This document shows, one piece after another, positions 37,729-46,410 of a stretch of DNA of 64,000 nt; positions within the stretch are counted from its first letter, which is position 1, and the number at the start of each line of letters is the position of its first letter. Under the pieces are notes generated by a model. The model saw nothing but the letters and a program-made list of their open reading frames with translations, was not told the DNA's origin and made no database searches. The position numbers were made by a program, and so were the translations under genes. Source of the DNA: Chrysochromulina parva (lineage: Eukaryota > Haptophyta > Prymnesiales > Chrysochromulinaceae); NCBI GenBank assembly GCA_002887195.1, contig PJAB01000012.1, positions 1 to 64,000 of the forward strand, read 5' to 3'.

Positions 37729-38753
37729 ATGACCACCACCGCGACCTGTAAAAGCTGTTCCGAGTCCTTTCCCCCAGTGCTTTGCGGCGACGGTCGGACG
37801 ACGGTATATGGCAGCACCGTTCGCGAATGCAGCCGCTTTTACACGGCCGCCAGGGCCTTTGACACCACGATCCGGCAGTGGACCGTGGTTTACAATTCGA
37901 CCGCAGCTGAGCTGTACCCCGGCTGCCGTCAAGCGCTCGAGACTTTCTTCTGTTCGCAGGAGGAGGTTTACCGCGACGATGGCGTCGAGCCCTCGGCTTG
38001 CAGCGCGTACCGTCGGCCGGATCACACCAACGTGCACCGCTGTCTCGCCTTCTGCCCAGCGATCCGCGACACCTGCCCTGCGGCCGCATATGCGTACTGC
38101 CAGGAGCGCTGCCGCTCATTGCACGTGCCCGACTACTGCAATGTTATCGAGGTTGTTGGGCTCGAGCATAGCCGCTACCCGCCTGACACAGTCGACATAA
38201 TGAATCTGTACCGTATTGAGCAGGAGGCAGACACTGCACTGCTGCGCAACGGCCGGCCTTACTACCGTTCCATACCGGCTCGACGGTATGGCGGGCAGTA
38301 TGGAGCGGGAGGTGGTGGGAGCACGACGAAGCAAGAGTACTTTCTGTATTCGACGCAGATCCGCGGCTTCCCCGAGTGGCTCCTCGACACGAATGACGAG
38401 GATTCTGACGGGGCCGTCGCCTTCGTGTCGGATGCGAACATGGAGCCGTCGAAAATCAACTCGGACTGTAAGCTGCCCGCCACGAGAGCACTGCACCTCT
38501 ACCGCCCATCGTAGCTGCACCTGCTCCCGCGCGCCTCTCACCGTACGGATCCGCATGTGCAGGGAACGTGTGGTCACCGAGTAAGAGAGTGTGGACGGGC
38601 GAGCCAATGCACATCATCTGCCACGAGGAAGGGATGACCAGCAGCGCCTCGCTGAGGAGGACGAGCGGCATGCTCGCCGCGAGTATGGTCGGGCTGGTGC
38701 TACCCTTGGCTACGCTCAGCTGCTTGAGGAGGCGACGGCATCACCAGTACTAA
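37729..38753 (+). CDS. Frizzled-CRD-like membrane protein (5' end uncertain)
   Basis: Proposed join(37729..38467, 38563..38753), 309 aa. Cys spacing in CRQALETFFC, then C-x-A-Y and CLAFCPAIRDTCPAA matches the Frizzled cysteine-rich domain (about residues 60-130). The intron at 38468-38562 (95 bp, phase 1) has a strong donor GACT|GTAAGC and acceptor GTGCAG|GG. Skipping it avoids the stop at 38512-38514 and adds a membrane helix (MLAASMVGLVLPLATLSCL) and the basic tail RRRRHHQY. So a type I membrane protein is likely. No signal peptide follows the Met at 37729, and Cys-rich coding-like sequence continues upstream, so the true start is probably in an unplaced exon. An unspliced reading ends at 38514. 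Ligand unknown. Confidence 0.6.
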
Positions 38754-39241
38754 AGCCTCCAAAGCTCCTGTGCGGACACGATCCCCGACCGCCCGCGCCG
38801 AGCGACACACGTCACGCCGTCAACCGTCATGCGCACGTGTGGCACGTGCAGGTGACAGTCTGTGTGCTGACACCTGGACTGCTCCGCTGTGTGTGTGTCC
38901 TCTTTCTAACATCTTTCCTATCGGTAGTCGAGACGAGAGTTTCCACCCGCCGCTCGCGCCCTGTGCCGTGTGCGGGACCGGCGGGGCTACACACGGGGGC
39001 GGGGGGGAGGTATCGTCTTTCTGGATTCACACACTATCCCCACCACCTGATTTTGAACTCAGTGATTGACCCAAAGGGGTAGGGGGAGGTATTCTTTCTG
39101 GATTCACACACTATCCCCATCACCTGATTTTGAATTCAGTGCGCGCTCGTGCCACTGGGACCGGCGCCGTCCGCCGTGCATCTTTCGCTATGTCTCGACG
39201 ACCGGACGTGTAGACACGTGCATAAGCATGTCTCTTTCCTG
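38754..39241. other. convergent intergenic spacer with 77-bp direct repeat
   Basis: 3' flanks of the Frizzled-CRD-like gene (+) and the TPR-hydroxylase gene (-). It contains the duplicated segment at 39004-39141. No gene is seen. Confidence 0.5.
39004..39141. repeat. 77-bp period direct repeat
   Basis: TTCTGGATTCACACACTATC and the following bases through CACCTGATTTTGAA occur at 39019 and 39096, both preceded by a G-run plus AGGTAT. Differences are few. Confidence 0.85.
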
Positions 39242-40669
39242 CTAATCGGCCTGTCCCTCAGCCTCACCCCTCTCCCAAGCAGAAGAAAGTGAGGCTGAGG
39301 GTCCCACCGAGGCAGGAGCTTGGTGCAGCTTCTTCAGCTTCGCCTTTTCGCGCTTCTTCTTGTTCATCGCAGCATTCTTACCGGTCGACGGAGTATCACC
39401 ATCTGACTCCGTTTCCCTCTCCGCCGCCTCTGCCCCTGGCTCCGCGTCTGTTGCTTCTCGAGCTGAGCCCTTTGCCACGGGCGGCGCGGACGGCGCAGCA
39501 TTCACAAGAATCCAATGGTTGGCGCCCCACTTCTCGCCTTCGAGGACGCGGCAGCCGGCGTGCACCGCCGTCGGGTCGACCGCCCCCGACTCGTCGTGGT
39601 TGTAGAAGAGCAGCGCCGAGCCTCTACGCGGCTTGACAATGAGGCCCAGACCATGGGCCGCCGGCTCTGCGAGTTTCATGGCCTCTCCAGGAGTCATCGC
39701 CTTGTCGGCAGCGGGGAAGGCAGTCTCTCCGCCGCGGGGCACGTCATTCAGGTAGTAGAAGGCCGTGAGCAGCCGCGAGTGGAATTTGGACGAGTCGTGA
39801 TGCATGCTGAATGTGGCGTTCGTCGAGTAATGGACTACCTGCAGGTCCTCAGAGCGTTCCACTTGCGGCAATGGGAGATTCGTCAAGGCAGCGAGCCGTC
39901 GCTGCAGCTCGGGCAGAAGGGCGTCCTCGGCCGCGCCGAGGAAGACGGACGATGAGGTCCGCTCCGCCTTGCTCGCGTCGCCCATCACCAGCGAGCCCTT
40001 GAGCCGCGTCCGCGCGAGCGCCACGATCCTATCGCACTCGTCTGCGGTCAGAAAGTGGTCAACTCGGAACACGAGCGGCTTCAGCGCGAGCGTCTCCATC
40101 TCGCAGCGCGTGCCATCCGGCAGCTCGAGCGTGCGCACGTGCCCGATCTCGACGCCCTCCCATCGAAAGGACGCTGCCGCCGATGTTGCCGCCGCGGGTG
40201 CGCCCCCGCCGCTCGGCGTGCTGCCGCCGCCTGCCAATACTTCCGCTAGCTGGTATTGCGTCCTTGCGTCGTCTAGCTGCTGCAGGGATGAGAGGATATT
40301 GCCAAGCAAATGGTGCGCGGCTGCGTAGCCGTCTTTGTGCGCGATGGCCTGCTCGCAGAGCTGCTGTGCCTCGGGTAGGTGCTCATCGCCGCGTTCACTC
40401 AAGATGATTGCCAGGTTGTAGTGCGCCTCCGCATACTCAGGCTTGAGCTTGATCGCTTTCCTCCACGACGCTTCGGCGTCGAGCTTCTTGCCCTGCGATA
40501 GAAAAATGGCCGCGACATTATTGTGAACGGCTGCAATTCCCGGGTTGATGGCGATCACCTCCTGGTAGGAGGCGAGCGCAGCCTGAAGGTTGTGCGATCG
40601 GTGGGCGTCTACGGCGGCCTGGTAATGCGTCATGAGAAGCTGCTGCTGCTGTTGCGCCGCCATTGGCAC
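39242..40669 (-). CDS. TPR / prolyl 4-hydroxylase-type 2OG-Fe(II) oxygenase
   Basis: 475 aa, intronless. Residues ~10-145 are three to four TPRs (LQAALASYQEVIAINPG; DAEASWRKAIKLKPEYAEAH; EAQQLCEQAIAHKDGYAAAH). The C-terminal P4Hc domain (about 200-400) has the iron ligands His and Asp in FSMHHDSSKF and a distal His in VHAGCRVLEGEKWGANHW, where the Lys binds 2-oxoglutarate. YYLNDVPRGGETAFP is the usual P4H middle motif. It would hydroxylate proline (or a similar residue) in a protein. No signal peptide is visible, so either cytosolic or a start further upstream. The tail is charged and Ala/Lys-rich. Confidence 0.9.
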   Translation of the reverse strand: MPMAAQQQQQLLMTHYQAAVDAHRSHNLQAALASYQEVIAINPGIAAVHNNVAAIFLSQGKKLDAEASWRKAIKLKPEYAEAHYNLAIILSERGDEHLPEAQQLCEQAIAHKDGYAAAHHLLGNILSSLQQLDDARTQYQLAEVLAGGGSTPSGGGAPAAATSAAASFRWEGVEIGHVRTLELPDGTRCEMETLALKPLVFRVDHFLTADECDRIVALARTRLKGSLVMGDASKAERTSSSVFLGAAEDALLPELQRRLAALTNLPLPQVERSEDLQVVHYSTNATFSMHHDSSKFHSRLLTAFYYLNDVPRGGETAFPAADKAMTPGEAMKLAEPAAHGLGLIVKPRRGSALLFYNHDESGAVDPTAVHAGCRVLEGEKWGANHWILVNAAPSAPPVAKGSAREATDAEPGAEAAERETESDGDTPSTGKNAAMNKKKREKAKLKKLHQAPASVGPSASLSSAWERGEAEGQAD

Positions 40670-41280
40670 GAGCAGGAGAGCGAAGAGAAAATGAGAAAAT
40701 GCCGTGTTTGGCGCGCGCGTTGTCGTCGTCGACGTCAGCGAGCACTACACGAGCCCACCAACTCTACCTACGAACCACAAGGGGTCGGACGCCATGTCGC
40801 GGAATCACGCCGCCGAAAATTACATCCCTCATCATGGGGGCTCCCAGGCGCGGCAGGCCCCCCGCTCCTGTGGGGAAACGCAAAGGCCTGCGAGAATTCA
40901 TTCTTTATGAAAACACACAACACTCGTCGCCGAAACCACTTGCGCGCTCATTAACATGCCTTACGGAAGAACGTATGGAAGTTTCAATACACAAAATAGT
41001 GTTCACACACCGATACGGCATTACCGCTAAACATTGCACGCGGCTCCCCCCTCGCCTGTCCCGTCGGGTCCTGCCTCCTGCTGGCTCCTGCGTAACGTAT
41101 TGGTGAGGTCAACCAAACTCCGAAGGTACCGACTGATGTTGTGTGTTGACTGTATTGTCATGCTCCACTCACTGTTGTAATCGTCCACTGTTGTATGGTG
41201 TTGTATGGTGTTGTATGTTTCACTGACGACTGCGCGTGTGTGCGAGTGCGTCACCCGAGCCGGCGCGCGTTTCTTCCCGT
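40670..41280. other. intergenic spacer
   Basis: Upstream of the TPR-hydroxylase and downstream of the SBBP-type gene, both on minus. A TTGTATGGTGTTGTATGGTG repeat lies at about 41190-41215. No gene is seen. Confidence 0.5.
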
Positions 41281-43038
41281 TTATCGACCTGTTGAAGTGT
41301 CGAGCTGCTGCGGCTCCAGCACGGCATGGCTCACGCTCGCAATTGAGCTCCCAGCCGCCACGCTCCCAGCACCGCTGCCACAGCAACCACGAGACTTGCT
41401 GCCCTTGCAGCGTGGGCCTTGCGCGATCGCGCCTACCGAGCAGGGCAGCGCCTCAGACGGTGGACGTGCAGGGACGTGACCAGGCGCGTCCTCAACTAGG
41501 AATACAATCTTAGTCCGCTGCTTGAAGCGGTGCTCGAGCAGCTGCAGATCAAGCTGGGCGCGGTCGCGCGAGACTCGCAAGTGTTCACTGTGGCGGCACT
41601 GGCGACGAAAGCCGCACGCCAACAGCAGCCCCAGAAGAAGTGCCAGGCTGGAGGCAAGGGCTGCGACCACGACTGGTAGTGATAGGGACCAGGGCGGCGT
41701 ATGTGGCAGGGCTCGCGGCCAGGGCGGGGGTGGTATTAGTAAAGCAGCAAAGCAAGTGGCTGCGTTCCCAAAGCTTGTCAGCGACGTCGAGCCGAACGAG
41801 GCCCTACCCATAAAGTAACCCGTCACAAGCGCAGATCCGCTGCCGCCATCATACGCGATGCCCCAGCCTGTTGTATAGAACGTGCCGCCCGCCTGGACGA
41901 CCCAGTCGATGAAGCCCGCCGCTGTCACGTGCATCACAAAAGCGTCGGACAAACCTTGGCTTGTGAACGACGTCGAGTCGAAAAATGCAGTTTCGCTGAA
42001 GTAGCCCGTCACGAGAGCACCGCCCACGCCATCGTACGCGATGCCGAGGCCTTCGTCATCCAACGTGCCGCCCGCCTGGACGGCCCAGTCGATGGCGCCC
42101 GATGCCGTCACATGCATCACGAAAATGTCGGAACCGCCTCGGCTTGCGAGCAACGTGGAGCCGAAGAATGAACTGCCGGTAAAGTAGCCCGTCACGAGAG
42201 CGCCACCCGCGCCATCGTACGCTATGCCGTTGGGTACGTCGAAGTACCTGCCGCCCGCCTGGACGGCCCAGTCGACGGTGCCCGACGCCGTCACGTGCAT
42301 CACAAACGCATCGAAACTGCCGCTGGATGTGAGGGACGTCGCGCCAAACAATGCTTTGCTTGTGAAGAAGCCTGTCACGAGAGCACCCCCCGTGCCGTCA
42401 TGTGCGATTCCGCTGCCTCGAACCTCGGATAAAGTCGGATGATTGGAATCAGAGGACGCGTCACCTACCTGGATGGCCCAGTCGATGGCCCCCGATGCCT
42501 TCACGTGCATCACGAAAGCGTCGAAAAAGCCTCGGCTTGTGAGCAATGTGGAGCCGAACGATGCAACGCCGCGAAAGTCGCCCGTCACGAGAGCACCACC
42601 CGCGCCATCGTACGCTATGCCGTTGGCTAGGCTGTAAGACTCGCCACCCGCCTGGACGGCCCAGTCGATGGTGCCCGACGCCGTTACATGCATCACAAAA
42701 ACATCGAAACTGCTGCTTGACGTGAGCGTCGTCGCGCCAAACAATGCATTGCCGTCGAAGGAGCCCGTCACGAGAGCACCGCCCGCGCCATCGGTGGCGA
42801 TGCCGGAGCTTCTCACGTCAGATGTACCGTCCACCTGCATGGCCCAGTCCAAGGAGCCCGACGCGTTCACGTGCAGCACGAAAGCGTCAGCGTCGCCTGG
42901 GCTTTCGAGGGACAGCGAACCGAACGATGCCTTGCCTTTGAAGTCACCCGTCACGAGAGCACCGCCCGCGCCATCGTAAACGAGTCCGAAGCCACGGACA
43001 TAATCCGTACCGCTCGCCTGGACGGCCCAGGGGTACAT
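41281..43038 (-). CDS. SBBP-repeat (beta-propeller) surface protein with membrane anchor
   Basis: 585 aa. Seven repeats of ~61 residues with the pattern IDWAVQAGG, then GIAYDGAGGALVTGYF, FGST and DAFVMHVTASG, as in SBBP/beta-propeller repeats; seven blades would close a propeller. After the repeats come a Pro-rich linker and one membrane helix (LPVVVAALASSLALLLGLLL) with a basic CGFRRQCRHSEHLR stop-transfer and a ~120-residue Cys-containing tail. The Met at 43038 falls at the start of a repeat with no signal peptide. An acceptor-like GGGCCCAG lies just upstream, so a 5' exon with the signal peptide may be missing. Repeats are very similar at the DNA level (about 183 bp period), suggesting recent expansion. 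Role unknown; adhesion or sensing is a guess. Confidence 0.75.
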   Translation of the reverse strand: MYPWAVQASGTDYVRGFGLVYDGAGGALVTGDFKGKASFGSLSLESPGDADAFVLHVNASGSLDWAMQVDGTSDVRSSGIATDGAGGALVTGSFDGNALFGATTLTSSSSFDVFVMHVTASGTIDWAVQAGGESYSLANGIAYDGAGGALVTGDFRGVASFGSTLLTSRGFFDAFVMHVKASGAIDWAIQVGDASSDSNHPTLSEVRGSGIAHDGTGGALVTGFFTSKALFGATSLTSSGSFDAFVMHVTASGTVDWAVQAGGRYFDVPNGIAYDGAGGALVTGYFTGSSFFGSTLLASRGGSDIFVMHVTASGAIDWAVQAGGTLDDEGLGIAYDGVGGALVTGYFSETAFFDSTSFTSQGLSDAFVMHVTAAGFIDWVVQAGGTFYTTGWGIAYDGGSGSALVTGYFMGRASFGSTSLTSFGNAATCFAALLIPPPPWPRALPHTPPWSLSLPVVVAALASSLALLLGLLLACGFRRQCRHSEHLRVSRDRAQLDLQLLEHRFKQRTKIVFLVEDAPGHVPARPPSEALPCSVGAIAQGPRCKGSKSRGCCGSGAGSVAAGSSIASVSHAVLEPQQLDTSTGR

Positions 43039-43306
43039 GCACGCCCTGGGCCCTGACCTTCCTAGGAGAGTGCTGGTTTATGCAAAGGACCCTCGCGATA
43101 AAACTATCGTGCTATTTTTAGCCCGACTGTTAACGAAACCCGGACCTCACTCTGAGCACGTGTTCAAATTTGGACGCTGATGAACATCCGTTACCGTAGT
43201 CTCTGCCGCTTCTCTCCCGCCAATCCACGGTCTGAAAAACAGCGCACGCTCCCGCGTCACCCGGGTCAGGGACTTGCTCATCCTGCCCGCGAAGGGTTGC
43301 CCCATA
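43039..43306. promoter_or_regulatory. divergent spacer (SBBP protein / DnaJ fusion)
   Basis: 268 bp between divergent genes. It may hold a missing first exon of the SBBP gene as well as both promoters. The AT-richer core is at 43090-43140. Confidence 0.35.
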
Positions 43307-45691
43307 ATGCCGACGCCCACGTGGCTGCAGCGCGAGCTAGCGCTCATCGCTGCTGAGGCGGAGCGCCGCCACGAGCACGAAGTCGAGTCGCTGCGTCACC
43401 GGCTGCAACAGTGCGAGACGGAGCGGATGCAGTCGCAGCTGCACGCGCTTCAGCTCGAGGCACAGTTGCAGGAGGCGAACGCACAGCGCCAGGAGCTTGA
43501 GGGTGCGCTGGACGATGCGGAGAGCGAGATCGCGCAGCAGCGCCTGAATTCGGACCACGACAAGCGCGAGGAGCGCACCGTTGAGGCCGCGCAGCTGGCA
43601 CGGATCAACGAGCTGTCCCGTGAGCTTATCGCGACGCGCTTCGAGCTTGCTGCGGCGCTCGGCCTGCTGCCGCCGACGGCGACGCCCTCGGCGTCCACCG
43701 AGGTATCGCGCCTCGGCCTTGATGCCCTGCTCAGTGCCGCTGCGCGACTCGATCTGCAGGCGGCTGACGCGATCCTCAACCCAGCTTGCGTGCTCACGCG
43801 GGCCGTCGGCGCGGCGAATGCCGCGTCTGACGACGACGGCGCCGCTGCTACCAGCTCCGGGCTGGCACCGACCCCAGCGGCGGGTGCACCGGCCGCCGAC
43901 GTCTCATCGCCGCCGACTCTCGGCGAGATTTGCCAGGCCCAGCGCGATGCGCTGAGCGTTAGCCTCGACCGTGCACTGCTCACCGTGTGCAAGCCTGTCA
44001 CCTCGCCCTCGGCCTTGGCCGTCACTGGCACGCGAGGCGCCCGCGCCGGCACGACCGCCGGATCTGCCGGATCCGCGCCCAGCCCGTCGTTGTCGCCCAC
44101 CTCCCTCAAACCGCGAGGCTCGCCAGCGGCCAGCGGCAAGCCGAAGCGCTCACCTCTCTCACCGCGCTCGCCCGCAGCAGTGAGCGCCGGAGCCGGCGCA
44201 GCGGCTGCCTCGGCCGCCCGCGCGCATGCCGCCGCCGCGGCGGCGATGGCGACCGCGAAGGGCGTGTCCCCGCCAAAGGTCGCCGATGATTCGATCGCCG
44301 AGTCGTCAGTTTCGTCTGGCGCAGACGGTGACGATGCGGAACGCGGTGGCGTACCCGAGCATACGTCGCCGGCCGACGAGGAGGCCGAGGCGCCTGGCGC
44401 GCGCGCGCGCTCGGCAGAGGCAGCTGGCGCACTCATCGAGGCCTTGCTGCTGCGCGGCGCCCAGGTGAACGCTGTGGACGAGACCGGGCGCACCGCAATC
44501 CACTGGGCATGTGAGCGCGGGCAACCGCTCATCGCGGCGCTACTGGTACAGCACCACGCCTCCTTGGAGGTGGTCGACGCACGCGGGCGCACGCCACTGC
44601 ATGCGGCAGCGGCGCGCGGGAGCGGCACGCTCGTCGAGCTGCTCCTGCGGCACGGCGCCGACGAGACGGTCGAGGCATCTGACGGTTCGACGGCCGGTAG
44701 CCTTGCATCTGCTGCCGCTGACAGCGGCGCGGCCACCACCCTCGCCGACTGCACGCTGCGCGTCGCGGGGATGGCGCGCCGTGCGAACGCGCTGTACCGG
44801 CGCGGCCTTTTCGGCAAGGCGACGACGGCCTTCGAGAAGGCCCTCGAAGTAGCCACGGGCGCGGGCGCGTCTGTGTGCTCCGCGACAGACGTGGCTACTC
44901 TCCATTTCAATTGCGCGCGGGCCGCCATCAAGGAGGGTCGACACGTGTTTGCCCTCGAGCAGGCGACGGAGGCGGTGCGCGCTCGGCCCGACTATGCGAA
45001 CGCAGGCATGCTGCAGGCCGAGTGCCACATGGAGCTCTTCGACTTCGACGCGGCCGCCGCCGCTTACCGGCGCGTCGCCAGCCTCGAGCCGCACAACAGC
45101 GCGTGGATCGACTGCGCTGAGCGCGCAGAGACGATGGCGCGTGCCACGCCGTATGAAGTGCTTGGAGTGCCTGACACGGCGGATGCGCCCGCGATCAAGC
45201 GCGCCTACCGGGTGCAGTGCCTGCAGTGGCACCCGGACAAGCACCAGAAGACGGCTGAGGAGCGCGCGCGCGCCTCGGCCATGTTCCAGCGCGTGACGAG
45301 AGCGTATGAGACTCTCTCTGATGAGCTCGCGCGCGCGGACCTCGACATTCGGCTGCGTGCTGATGCGCTGCGCGCCTTCCGCGCAGAGGCTGACTTGCGC
45401 GCCGGCACCGCCGGCGCGGGCATGGGCGCGGGCATGGGCGTGGGGGGCCGTGGTGACTTTGGCGGCGTCCACCACGCGCCCACCGTGGACCAGATCTTGC
45501 AAGACGCGATGCGCGCGGGGCGCGAGTTCGCTCGCGACTTTGGCGAAGCGACCGCGTACGATGAGCGCGGCTGCTACAGCGAGCGGTACACCCACGACCT
45601 CGACGAGGACTTGCGCCAGCCAAATTTTGGCGCCTGGCGCAAGCCGTCGCGCACGTCGCCTGCCTGGTTCGAAAACGACACCGCGGTGTAG
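43307..45691 (+). CDS. coiled-coil / ankyrin / TPR / DnaJ fusion protein
   Basis: 794 aa from the Met at 43307 (an upstream Met at 43274 is in frame), intronless. Order of parts: coiled coil (about 8-110, Glu/Arg/Leu/Gln-rich); Ala/Pro/Ser-rich linker (to ~370); two to three ankyrin repeats (TGRTAIHWACERGQPLIAAL; RGRTPLHAAAARGSGTLVEL; LLLRHGAD); TPRs (NALYRRGLFGKATTAFEKAL; ALEQATEAVRARPDYANA; AAAYRRVASLEPHNSAW); J domain (TPYEVLGVPDTADAPAIKRA, then LQWHPDKHQK with an intact HPD). The J domain would stimulate an Hsp70 while TPR and ankyrin parts bind clients or chaperones. TPR-J proteins are known (DNAJC7 type); the added ankyrin and coiled-coil parts are unusual. Confidence 0.88.
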   Translation: MPTPTWLQRELALIAAEAERRHEHEVESLRHRLQQCETERMQSQLHALQLEAQLQEANAQRQELEGALDDAESEIAQQRLNSDHDKREERTVEAAQLARINELSRELIATRFELAAALGLLPPTATPSASTEVSRLGLDALLSAAARLDLQAADAILNPACVLTRAVGAANAASDDDGAAATSSGLAPTPAAGAPAADVSSPPTLGEICQAQRDALSVSLDRALLTVCKPVTSPSALAVTGTRGARAGTTAGSAGSAPSPSLSPTSLKPRGSPAASGKPKRSPLSPRSPAAVSAGAGAAAASAARAHAAAAAAMATAKGVSPPKVADDSIAESSVSSGADGDDAERGGVPEHTSPADEEAEAPGARARSAEAAGALIEALLLRGAQVNAVDETGRTAIHWACERGQPLIAALLVQHHASLEVVDARGRTPLHAAAARGSGTLVELLLRHGADETVEASDGSTAGSLASAAADSGAATTLADCTLRVAGMARRANALYRRGLFGKATTAFEKALEVATGAGASVCSATDVATLHFNCARAAIKEGRHVFALEQATEAVRARPDYANAGMLQAECHMELFDFDAAAAAYRRVASLEPHNSAWIDCAERAETMARATPYEVLGVPDTADAPAIKRAYRVQCLQWHPDKHQKTAEERARASAMFQRVTRAYETLSDELARADLDIRLRADALRAFRAEADLRAGTAGAGMGAGMGVGGRGDFGGVHHAPTVDQILQDAMRAGREFARDFGEATAYDERGCYSERYTHDLDEDLRQPNFGAWRKPSRTSPAWFENDTAV

Positions 45692-46410
45692 CCCCTTGCG
45701 TATGTTGAGCAGAGGCGAATCATGCGGAGCGAGCGTACATGGACACGACGGAGAAGATCCATACGAAACCGCGGAAAGAAGCGGCCGTCCTGTCCGGCGC
45801 TGGCTGAGCGCCACGTCCGTGAGAGGGGGTAGGGTCGGCAGTTGGACTGCATGCCCCACATGGCGTGGCCCACGACCAGACGGGATACTTAGCATGAGCG
45901 GCGCGTCTGGCCACCACATCAGGCTTACCCCCGACCGCGCGATGTGTGTGTGTACTGGAGCGCGCGTTAGCGGTGGCGGGTGGGGGTGCCGCCGGGCGCA
46001 CGTGTTTGCGTGTGGCCAACCCCCAGGAGCGGCTGGGGCTGCGCCCGCGGCCCCGCGCGCGCTCTCACATCGCACGGGTTGCGCCCTCTCCGCGATAAGA
46101 ACCACAGTATGCAACCATCCTCGATGCGGCGCGGCCCGTTCTCGTTGACTGTGGGTCACTCCTGGGTCCACTCCTGGGTCCACCGTTCTCCAAACCCGGC
46201 AAAACGATGACCGGACGATGCATCCGCGGGCCGGAAGCAGTCCGAGCAGGATGCAAAAAGCCCGGCCGCGGCGTGCGCGGTGCGGCTCCCGCGCGCGCCG
46301 GGCTCCGCTGCACGAGGCCCGGTTTGCGGTATACGTTAGGGTAGAAGCCGGTGAGATGCGTCGAGAAAATGGACTCCTCTCTACAACGCATGCTTGATTC
46401 TAAAGGTCGT
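45692..46410. other. convergent intergenic spacer
   Basis: 3' flanks of the DnaJ fusion (+) and the FKBP15-like gene (-). A short tandem CACTCCTGGGTC repeat lies at about 46157-46181. ORFs here are antisense extensions without family resemblance. Confidence 0.5.

Noticed and set aside
38591..39082. 163-codon + ORF after the Fz-CRD-like gene
   Set aside because: Wrong frame relative to the membrane-helix exon at 38563-38753; low-complexity peptide.
44540..46183. 547-codon minus ORF overlapping the DnaJ fusion
   Set aside because: Shadow of the ankyrin/TPR/J coding strand, which has recognisable domains.
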